Source: Portulaca oleracea (lineage: Eukaryota; Streptophyta; Magnoliopsida; Caryophyllales; Portulacaceae). Taken from it: a stretch of DNA of 64,000 nucleotides. Shown piece by piece: positions 53,170-62,160 of this stretch (position 1 is its first letter; each line of letters begins with the position of its first letter). The notes below the pieces were generated by a model, which was not told the origin of the DNA, did not search any database, and worked only from the letters and a program-made list of their open reading frames with translations. A program made the translations under genes and the position numbers. The DNA is taken from assembly GCA_029582165.1 (NCBI GenBank), contig CM055883.1, positions 19,872,501 through 19,936,500 on the forward strand, written 5' to 3'.

Positions 53170-54114
53170 ATGTTAGACGATGAACCATTGTCCACACCAT
53201 TGTCCATGCCTTTATGTGAAGAAAAGATTGAGTTTAGTGAATGCCATGATGCTTGTGATGTAATTGAGCATGAGCTTGTTGAGGGTGAAATTGAATCTGT
53301 TGTGATTGAATGTGTGCTTGACACCGATTTGTTCACTTTCATTGAGGATCATTGCATTAGTGAGGCATTAGCTACCCTTATATGTGAATCCATTGATGTG
53401 CATTCTTGTGATGATGAGCATAATTCTTTGGGGATTGATCATGATTGTTTGAACTTGGATTCTGACAATGTTGTTTTTGATGATGACATGCTTTATGAAT
53501 CATTCACAATGAGTTATAACCCGGAGCCTTCCACTTTCACTTTTGATGTCGTTTTGAATGATGCACCTTTGTCTTTTGATGTTCATAGTTCTTCTAGTGA
53601 GTCTGATATTGACGAAGATGAAGATGTGCTTGTGTGTGATGTTGGGAGTGTTATGATGTGGTCTAACCCTCTGTTTTCCTTATCACCTATTGACGATTAT
53701 GATGATTATTTGGATGAAAGTTGTGATTTGGAATCTGTGTTTGATGAAAATTGCATGGAAATAGAGTTTGAACCATTGTTTGCATCCAACTCTTCGCATG
53801 AGCATGTCCATGAATGTGTTGTATTGCACCCTCCCGTTGATTTGTATACCCAATCTCCATTTACAAGTCAACGGGAGGAGCCTTTTGTCATATCTCACTT
53901 CACCATGCCTAGAAAAGTCTTGTACATTCCTGTAGTTCGTTCTTTCTATGACTTTTCTATGACATTCGATAAACTGTTAAGAGCACTAATGTTTGTTGAT
54001 GTGTTATTGCGAGTGTGCTCTTACCTACACCACTCTGAGATGCGTGAGAGGATGCATGATTTGTTACTCCGGGCGCTGAATGGTTCTGACTTGGTGCCCG
54101 GTATCGTGAGGTGA
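53170..54114 (+). CDS. E4 ORF, second part: highly acidic protein
   Basis: 314 codons. Its frame continues upstream to about 53060 apart from one stop (GAT TAA) just before the ATG at 53170, so it was probably one protein with the preceding ORF. D, E, S and C are abundant (IEDHCISEALATLICESIDV, SSSESDIDEDEDVLVCDVGS). The C-terminal 60 residues are different: basic and hydrophobic (MPRKVLYIPVVRSFYDFSMT, ending ALNGSDLVPGIVR). No known domain recognised. E1's acidic gag tail may be a counterpart. Confidence 0.5.
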   Translation: MLDDEPLSTPLSMPLCEEKIEFSECHDACDVIEHELVEGEIESVVIECVLDTDLFTFIEDHCISEALATLICESIDVHSCDDEHNSLGIDHDCLNLDSDNVVFDDDMLYESFTMSYNPEPSTFTFDVVLNDAPLSFDVHSSSSESDIDEDEDVLVCDVGSVMMWSNPLFSLSPIDDYDDYLDESCDLESVFDENCMEIEFEPLFASNSSHEHVHECVVLHPPVDLYTQSPFTSQREEPFVISHFTMPRKVLYIPVVRSFYDFSMTFDKLLRALMFVDVLLRVCSYLHHSEMRERMHDLLLRALNGSDLVPGIVR

Positions 54115-56043
54115 GAAGGAATGATTTCTTGATAAAACACCTTCTAGGTAATATCCTTCCTCACCTTTTGTGTATATTTAATGAGTCGGCTTTCTTTTCT
54201 TCTTTTATTTTCTTTTTGTGTGTTTCTTTTTCTTTAATTTTGGGGTGCTTGCTTACCTTTTTTTTTTCATTTTGAGGACACGACGACCATTTTGTGTTGG
54301 AGTGGGATGGTAGTATGCATTCCGGTTTTTGAGTCCAAAGAAAAGAAAAAAAGAGTAAAACTCGTTTTGTAAATATTTTAGTTTGTTTTCTTAGTTCATT
54401 AATCCTTAGTGTCTTGTGTAGTTTGTTTTTCTGTTTGATCTTGCATGTGAACCATCACACATAGTATGTTTTCTTGTTTATTTCTAACCTATGTGTGATG
54501 TTCTTTGGATCGTGGATTGAGTGCTTTTAATTGAAGATCTTGAGGTAATTACTTTCCACTCTCTCTTTATGTGAATATATCGATGATCCATGTTGCATGC
54601 TTGGTTTTCTTTTTGGGTGGCGAACCCCTTGAATGTGAATGTTGGGATTATATTGTTGTTGGAGCCGTGTGGGCTCGGGTCGCTACCGCTTTTTATGTGA
54701 TAAGTGTTTGTATATATGCTTTTCTTGGTTTTCTACCTTACTTGAGACACCCTTCTCATGATGGAGACATTGTGATGTCTTGTGTTGGAGTGGGGGTGAT
54801 ATCTTTCATTGTTCATGGGTAGATTACCTAGTTTTGAGTCTTTTATTTTTGTCTTTCGTAGTTGTTGTATTTGAAAATTTTTGTGTGTGAAAAGAAAACA
54901 AAAAGGGGAGAAATGTTGTGAGAAACCCAAAAGTTGTTTTTCTTTTTGAAGATGTTTCCATTCACAATTGTGTAGATAGTTATCTAATAAGCTGATTCAA
55001 TCAGCTAGAAGCGGCCGGTATGAATAATGATGGCCCTTACGAAGGATTTTTGCCATGACTTATCTCTATTAGACCTCTACATGGAATGGGAAAGCGGATT
55101 CCTCAAATCTTACACGCTTTGACTGTGAATTCTTACCTAAGTTAGACGGTTTTAGTTGTTCAATTGCTTAAGCTCTTAATTAATGCATTAAAATAATTAC
55201 TGTCGGGCCTACTGTCATGGGTTGGTTTGGGTGGATCGGCACCCTATGCCCCTTAAGTGCAATGACTCACGTATGGAGAAACTCAGCAAGGAGGGTAACC
55301 TTTTGCGAAGGCGGGTGCTTAAATCCCGCAAAACCCGACACAAACGCTCTAAAGGATACAAAACGGATTGAGTGGAAAGAAAAGAGCGTAGGTTTTGAAA
55401 AAGAAAGAAAAGAGCGAAGCAAGAAAAAGAAAAAAAAAAGAGTTGAGCAAAAGAATGGTAAGAAAGAGAAAAGTAAAAAAAAAAAAGAAGAAAAAAGAAA
55501 GAAAAGAGTGGCGTAAGAAAAAGAAAGAAAAGAGAGGTTGAAAGAAAAATCAAGAGTGAAGTAGGATAGATAATCCCGAGCTTGAGCATGAGAACAACTC
55601 TGATTGTTTGGTTTAGGACAGGAAGGACCGACTAGAGCCCACTTGCACATATGCACGAGGTGTTTTGCTCATCAGGAAGTGTTTTGGTTCAAAATTTCAA
55701 AGATTGGCAGTTTTCCAACCTTCGTGTCTTAATTTGTTTATACTTGCTTCTTCCAATTGATTGTTGAGGCGGGTTGGGGGACTAGGTGCATGATTGGGGA
55801 CGGAAATATTTTCTTTGCTTTTGTTTTGTTTCGTTTTTCGATTTTCACTTCTTTTTCCTTCCCCTTTTTTTTCTTTGGCTTTTGTGGGTATAGTTGCTAT
55901 AAACCCTCACGAGACCTACCTCGTCCACCCGACCTACCGAGGGGTTTAAAGGGCTTGATGCATACGCTAAATGCATCCGCGATTCCTGCGAAAGTGAGTT
56001 AGGGTTTTTAGTTTTCCTTTTTAGTCATTTTCTTTGTTTTTAG
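54115..56043 (+). other. E4 3' untranslated region
   Basis: Non-coding. Tract-like runs GTGTTGGAGTGGGATGG (54294-54310) and GTGTTGGAGTGGGGGTG (54782-54798), the latter after a hairpin AGACAT-TGTG-ATGTCT (54765-54780). Segments 54606-54700 and 55880-55990 match E1's 3' region (reversed). A GA-rich stretch at 55375-55560 gives K/R-rich chance frames. The frame 54571-54822 is within the shared non-coding block and not called. Confidence 0.65.
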
Positions 56044-56079
56044 TTTACTCGGGGCGAGCAAACCCTTGTGTTGGAATGG
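56044..56079 (+). other. E4 hairpin and polypurine tract
   Basis: TTTACTCGGGGCGAGCAAA (56044-56062) folds as an 8-bp stem with one mismatch and a GGG loop. The tract TGTGTTGGAATGG (56067-56079) follows and ends at the LTR start. Confidence 0.7.
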
Positions 56080-56975
56080 TGTTCGGTCTCGTTCCGAGCC
56101 GAATTTCTTCTCTTTTATAGGGTATATTTGCTTGTTTTAACCCCTATTTATATATTAGATATAATGATTTAGTGTTTTGTAGGAAAATAAGGAGTTAGAA
56201 GAAGTTTGGGCTTAATTGAAGGTTTTTAGGGAATCCCGAGCTATTTCCCGAGTCAAACCAAGTCAACCCGAGCCGAGAGCCGAGTCAAACCAAGTCAACC
56301 GAAGCCGAGAGCCGTGGCGAAACCGAAGCCAGAAATTCCATGTCAAGATTGGCGCAAAACAGGGGAACGGTACAGACTCAAAGGTTTGAAATACGTGTGC
56401 CTTCATTCTTAGGGCCATAACTGCTTCGTTACAACTCCGATTGGTCTCAAATTTAGAGAGCTTAAAGTACACACTGAGAGCTTTCCATCAATATCTTACG
56501 AGTCTAAAACGAAGTTCAGATGAAGAAGTTATGCGCGTTTGAAGTCGGCATGGAAAAGCTGCCCAGAAGCGCTGCTCGCCCGAGCAGCAACATGGCTCGC
56601 CCGAGCAAGGCCACTGTCTCGCCTGCGACATAATGCTGAGGGACGGTGAATGCTGCGGCGAGTGCTTTGCTCGAAGCGACACTATGGCTCGCCCGAGCCA
56701 CTCTGTCTAGGGAAAATCTGACGCGCGTGCTGCGATTTATTTCTAGGGTTTTGGGTTGTATTTCACCTTCTTCTATAAATACCCACTTGTATTAATCTAA
56801 GAGAAATCAATTATCCTAGGTAGTTTAGGAGTAGAATTAGATTTATTGCTTTCCTTTATTTGCTTTAATCTCTCTTTAATTGTTCTTCATGTTTTCAATT
56901 GTTCTTCAAAGTTTTCTTGCAATTTCAATTCTCAATCTCTTTCAAGCTTTCTCTAGTCTTCATTGAAGTGTTTTA

Positions 56976-57026
<51 letters not shown>

Positions 57027-57502
57027 TTCAAATGCCATTGTTGACTTGTTTTCTAAGCTTTCTAGTGTTAGCCACAATCAACTCCATTTTTAGTGGGGAG
57101 GGGGGTGAAGGAACTCCAATTCTACTTACTAGTGAGAAGTTGGAGGATTCTTGGTAATCCAAACCACAATTTCTTGTTTGTTAGGGGAAATTCAAATGTA
57201 GATTGAAGGTTTATTGAAGTTTGTTCATCAAAGGTATAAATTCTTGCCCAATTTCATTGTTCATGGTAGTTCTTCATTCATGCTTTTAGTTGCTTTCCTT
57301 AATTTCATGTTTTATTTGATGCTTTTATTGCTTTCCATAATTCCATGTCTAGGTTAGTTTTATTGCTTTCATTTACATAATTTACCGTTTCTCCGCATGG
57401 AGAAAAACCGCTTACACAAGCCGATTACCTTAATCAAGCCTCACACCCATCCCTGAGATCGACAATCCTTACTTATAAAACCACAAAAATTACAACCGAA
57501 CA
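56080..57502 (+). repeat. E4 3' LTR
   Basis: 1423 bp, collinear with the 5' LTR but with more differences than the E3 pair, including microsatellite growth and damage in the second palindrome pair (about 56655-56690). TATA box at about 56773-56780. Confidence 0.9.
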
Positions 57503-58086
57503 CACGGTCTTGTTCTGTCCAAAAAATTTGTATGGCGATTTAGGGCAGACAACTTTTCGCTCCTTCGCACCGTCGTGGCTACGGTCTCCTAAGACCGTGG
57601 CTACGGTATTGCTCGACCACTTCTTCCCTTAGACAAGTCATGAACCCACCGTGGCTACGGTTAACTTGACCGTAGCCATGGTCTATCTCGGCTTCCACTC
57701 CCTCCTTCCTTAGGCTTGGCTTCAATCTCACCGTGGCTACGGTCAACATGACCGTGGCCACGGTCTATCTCGGCACATGGTTCCTTCTTTCAGAAGCATG
57801 TAACGCTCGATCCGAAGGTCGTAGCATGCGTTACTTCACTAATTGGCACCAAAGGTTGGGAGTGTGGCCCCGGGTCGACTCCGCCTCGGTTTCCGGTCCA
57901 GCTCGGCTCGGGAAATCACCAAGAAACCTATAAAAAGGCCCGTTTTCCAACGTTTCGGGTGAAAACTCCAAAATCTATAAAAATACCAAAAACACATTAA
58001 AAGTTATGAAATTAAACCACGAAACGAGTTAAAAGCCTAAGGATTGAGGCGATATTTAGACACAAAATTAGGTCTAAACAGGAGGA

Positions 58087-59767
58087 TGGAGGAATAATTT
58101 TCCTCGCCGTTCGGGCTTCCGAACGTCCACATTTCGATGGGGGTGTGATTCGGTGATTTGTGTTGGGGTTTAATCTTTGGAAACTCTTTAAGGAATTAAT
58201 CGTACATTTCATGAATAATATTTTGTAAAATCACTTTCCCTTTACTTAGGCATTTTATGAGTCCTTGAATTAAACTTTTAGGAGTGAACATCCACTTATT
58301 CCAAACTCTTCTAAATTTAACCCAATTTGCTCATTTAAATGTTAGGCTCGGAAGAGAGTGATTTATGCAAATATTATTTAGAAATACAAGAAAGAAACCC
58401 TAAAGTTGCATCGATATATTGTAAAACCATGTTAACCATAGTTTATGCAATCCTCGATGTGTTTTAGTTCGAAATGGGAGTCGCCACCTAACTTTTTAAG
58501 GGAAAAGCCAAGACAAAACCAAAAGGAAAAGAATGAAAGACTCCGCCTGCGAAACCCAAGAATGGATCCGGGGGTAAGACTACGAACTCGAAAAGTAAAC
58601 TTTAAGAGTTGGCTTCTCACAAAAGGAAAGACTCTACTAAAAGTTTAAAATGTGCTTTTGATAAAGTTTACAAGGGAAATGAATGAATACTTTATAGAAT
58701 TACTTCATTGAACATGCGAAAGAATAAAAGAGACAAGTTAAAAGAAGATACAAAATTCACAATTATGTACAAAAGAGAAAACACTTAGAGCTTACATTGC
58801 TACTTTGTTTTGGGAAAAGCCTTGCCTAGCCTCTTGGTGCTTGAAGAATCCTCTATGATGCCTTAGAAACCTCATCTCAAAGTACCAAAGTAGTGATAGA
58901 AACGATGATGGAAAAAAAGGTGGAAGAGAGTAGTAAGAAGACTTCTTTTTGTGGTTATGAATGTGTTTAGGCTAGGATTTTTTTTTTTTTTTTTGGAATT
59001 TAGGATGGATGAGGTAGGATATGTCCTTAGGCTTTTTGTGATGGAAGAAGGATGAAGATTATGGTGGTAAGGTAGAATAGAAAGTGGATAGGATAGAAGA
59101 TGGTGATGAAGAATGTAATGGAGATAAAGATTATAGGAGAGATTTGAGAGAATGAGTGAGAGAGTAAGAGAATGAGTAGAGAGGGAGAGATGACGAATGA
59201 ATTGGATAGTGAAATGAGTGTTGAGAGGAGTAGTATTTATAGGCTAAGAGGAGAGGAGAGATACATGCATGCTCAATACTCACCTCATAGTCTCCGGAGA
59301 TGAGCACAATACCAAGGTAGTAGGGGGAGTGCATGGAGGTGGACGGCAGCACGTGGTCAATTGACCACGTGTGGTCGGTGTGTGCAGGCCGGTCGGCCAC
59401 TACTCAAGGGGGGAGGCACTAGCTTCATCCATGCATGCATTGACGGTGGAGTGTGAAGTCAACCAACCTAGGGAAGCTGTCATTACACTGGACGAAATGA
59501 GCATGTGTTTGTTTTAGCTTTTGAGTGTGTTTTTCGAGTGCTTTTGCGAGGATTCGATCTCATGATCTCCTGCGCTTCCTTTTAGGGTTTGCATGGCTCC
59601 ATTTTTATATAAAAAAATGTGCATGTAGCTAGGATGGACCACATGTGATCATGCATGTGTCTTTAAGTGAACAGATACACGTAAAATGCATGCATTTATT
59701 AAATCTTTTTTATTTCTTCCGCTCTTCTTTTTATATTGTTTTATGCATCAAAATCCTGGTGTCTACA
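58087..59767 (-). repeat. E5 LTR, inverted copy
   Basis: Minus-strand LTR starting TGTAGACACC (at 59767) and ending CTCCA near 58087. It is collinear, reversed, with 59940-62132 over the end parts: the CCGTTCGGGCTTCCGAACG inverted repeat at about 58110-58128, and the block around 58470-58560 (GGAGTCGCCACC, AAGCCAAGACAAAACC). It contains a perfect 22-bp palindrome at 59350-59371, centre AATT, with CACGTG at each end. A TATA box on the minus strand lies at 59232-59244. The middle part is diverged from the plus-strand copy. Confidence 0.65.
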
Positions 59768-59939
59768 CGCCCACAACCGCGATGCAGGACTCCCATTCCA
59801 AGCATCACCCCAGGCTTAGCACTCCAAAGTCATATCCCTTGGCTTTGCATTCCAAAGTCATATCCTCAACCGGTGTCCATCAAATCAAGTCTACTTTGAT
59901 TTTCGTCCTATCCTTGGACTCAATCAAAGTGGGGCTCTC
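59768..59939 (+). other. E5 3' untranslated end and polypurine tract
   Basis: The last part (TCAAGTCTACTTTGATTTTC ... AATCAAAGTGGGGCTCTC) is homologous to E2's minus-strand DNA at 19496-19560 and includes the polypurine tract (59922-59939). It precedes a plus-strand LTR as it should in a 3' LTR. Confidence 0.7.
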
Positions 59940-62132
59940 TGTAGACACCGGATTTTGGTACATAAATATATAGCATAACTATATAAACACGAAGAAAAAA
60001 TAAAGAAGAAGAAGTCGATCGATGAACTAGTTCAATCACCAGATTTTAGCATAGGTTTTATATATTTTTAATGTAATTTTTATTATTTCCTCTTTATGTA
60101 CTTTAGTTATGTTAGAATTAGGAAATTAGAGAAGCCAAGCCAAGCCAAGGATAAGCTGGGATACTTGCTCGCATGCACTCTACATGCACAAGTTCGGATA
60201 AAAACGCATGCATCATTACATGCGAATGATCTCTCCTATTGCATGCACGATCTTTACGTACGCGACAAGCTTCATTTATCCATGTATAAATTATGTAAAG
60301 GACACATGCAAGGAAGCTCCAAATGAGTCTCAAGTTAAAATCCTCACAAAAGCACTCATTTGAGCTCATATAAACCCCCACCGTCCATGGTGTGAACAAC
60401 TGACTTTGAATGCATTCTATTCAAACCCTCACCGTCCAGGAATAAGTGAACCAAGCTCGAGTCAAAGCTCCCCTTTCCCGAGGCTGGTCGGCCTTCATCT
60501 CCTCCACACGTGGTTCATGCAACCACGAGCTGTCGTCCACTCCAAGATACCCCCCTTGCCACCCTTTTTTTCTGTGCTTGTTGACTGGTTGCTACGAATG
60601 GAGAGAATGCATGTATTTGCATATGTATCTACTCCATCCCAAAGTCTATAAATACCCCCTCTTGAAAAAGCCAAACTCATTCACTCATTCTTCCTCTCCT
60701 ACACTCTTATTCACCCATTCTTCCATTCTCTCATCATCTCTCTAATCTCTATTCAATTATCATCTTTCTACCACCTCCTCTATCATCTTTCCACCACTTT
60801 CTTACCTCCATAATCTCTTATCCTATCCTTCCTTAAGCCTCTAAACCCTCATCCTATCCATTCTTACATAAACACCACAAAAGCCTAACTAAAAACATCC
60901 AAAAACACCATAAAAAAGCCCTTTCTTCCTACACCTTTTCTATCATCTTCCCACCATATTCTTACCATCATAATCCCCATGCCTCCACCTTCTTCAACTC
61001 CCTAATCCATACTCTCATCCTATCATCCCTAATCTCCACATAAATCTCCCATAAAACCTCCCAAAAACATCACAAAACTACCCTAAAACATCACAAAAGA
61101 GCATTTCTTCCTATCCATTTTCCTACCTTTTTCCTATCCTTGTTCATCACTTTCCTACCATTATTATCTCCATTTTTCCACTTCTTCAAGCCCTCTTATC
61201 TCCATACTCATCTTCCTTCCATTATCCTTCCATAAAACCCTAAAAACTCCACAAAAAGCCTAACCTTTCTACTAACCAAAACACCACAAAAAGAGCCTTA
61301 CCCCTTTTCTTATCCCTTTTCCATACTTTTCTCCATCTACTTTTGGCACCATTTTGGCATGTTCAAAAGGAATATTCAAGGTGTCCTAAGGCTATTACAA
61401 CAAAGGCTAGGCAAGGCTTCCCTACAAAAGGCATAATGTAAGCTTTTTATTGTTTCCTTTTATGTAAATAAAGTGTACATGTTGTATTTTATTTCATTCT
61501 TATTTGTTGCATGTTCAATGAATTAATAAAGTTCTTATTTATTTCCCTTCCAAACTTTATCGAAAGCACATCTTTAAAATTTTAGTAGAGTCTTTCCTTT
61601 TGTGAGAGGCGAACTCTTCAGGTTTACTTTTCGAGTTCGTAGCGTTACCCCCGAATCCATTCTTGGGTTTCGCAGGCGGAGTCTTTCTTTCTTTTCCTTT
61701 TGGTTTTGTCTTGGCTTTTCCCCTTAAAAAGTCGGGTGGCGACTCCCATTTCGAACCAAAACACATCGAGGGTTGCGTAAACTATGATTAACATGGTTTT
61801 ACAATGTATCGATGCAACTTTAGGGTATTCTTTCTTATATTTCTAAATAATACTTGCATAAACCTCTCTCCTCCGAGCCTAACATTTAAATGAGAAAATT
61901 GGGTTAAATTTAGAAGAGTTTGGAACAAGTGGATGTTTGCTCTTAAAGGTTTAATTCAATGACTCATAAAATGCATAAGTAAAGGGAAAGTGATTTTACA
62001 AAATATTATTCATGAAACGTATGATCGATTTCCTTAAAGAGTTTTCAAAGGTTAAACCCCAGCAGAAACCACCAAATCACACCACAATCCGCGTGGACGT
62101 TCGGAAGCCCGAACGGCGAGGCAAATTGTCCA
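59940..62132 (+). repeat. E5 LTR, plus copy (about 2.2 kb)
   Basis: It starts TGTAGACACCGG after a polypurine tract and ends about 62132 before a primer-site-like sequence. TATA box TATAAATA at 60647-60654, with a degenerate palindrome region at 60504-60530 upstream. A CT/CA-rich segment, 60660-61340, follows the TATA box. The block 61590-61780 (TTGTGAGAGGCGAACTC, GGGTTTCGCAGGCGGAGTC, GGTGGCGACTCCC) is conserved with the inverted copy and, more weakly, with the E2 LTR. Confidence 0.65.
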
Positions 62133-62141
62133 CAGGATTTT

Positions 62142-62160
62142 TGACAACTCCACTAGGGAG
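62142..62160 (+). other. E5 primer-site-like sequence
   Basis: TGACAACTCCACTAGGGAG resembles the E2 site TGGCGACTCCACTGGGGAC with four changes, nine bases after the LTR end. Downstream DNA is homologous to the E2 leader, supporting a plus-strand internal region that starts here. Confidence 0.55.

Larger units (their letters stand above)
50785..57502 (+). mobile_element. E4: non-autonomous LTR element with acidic CCHC protein
   Basis: LTRs 50785-52202 and 56080-57502 (TGTTCGG...C(C/G)AACA) flanked by CACGA/CACGG (50780-50784 and 57503-57507; one mismatch). tRNA-Asp primer site at 52204, polypurine tract at about 56067-56079. The internal region (3.9 kb) has one decayed ORF of about 580 codons and no gag capsid, protease, reverse transcriptase or integrase. 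The 3' region is shared with E1. It lies inside the 5' LTR of E1. Confidence 0.9.
14796..58080 (-). mobile_element. E1: gag-only Athila-like element, host of the nest
   Basis: LTRs start TGTAACG and end TCTAAACA. The left LTR is 14796-16458; the right LTR is 49700-58080 and is split by E4. Target-site duplication GGAGG occurs at 14791-14795 and 58081-58085. The minus orientation is fixed by a tRNA-Asp-type primer site at 49677-49694 and a polypurine tract at 16459-16467. Without the nested E2, the internal region is about 4 kb: gag, an acidic tail, then non-coding 3' DNA. There is no protease, reverse transcriptase or integrase, so it is non-autonomous. Confidence 0.85.
49700..58080 (-). repeat. 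E1 5' LTR, split by E4
   Basis: The LTR parts are 49700-50784 and 57508-58080, together about 1.66 kb, collinear with 14796-16458. TATA-like TATATATA at about 50679-50686. Palindromes at 50749-50784 are interrupted by E4 within their second copy; the others lie at about 57575-57605, 57649-57682 and 57731-57766. The small ORFs in these parts are mirror frames of the left LTR and are not genes. Confidence 0.85.

Noticed and set aside
55217..55656. K/R-rich and F/L-rich ORFs of 99-129 codons on both strands
   Set aside because: Created by a GA-rich purine tract in the E4 3' region.
62142..62160. Reading 58087-62132 as one element with two terminal LTRs
   Set aside because: The LTRs are inverted, the spacer has only 172 bp, and the polypurine tract and primer site flank the same LTR; a complete element cannot be defined.
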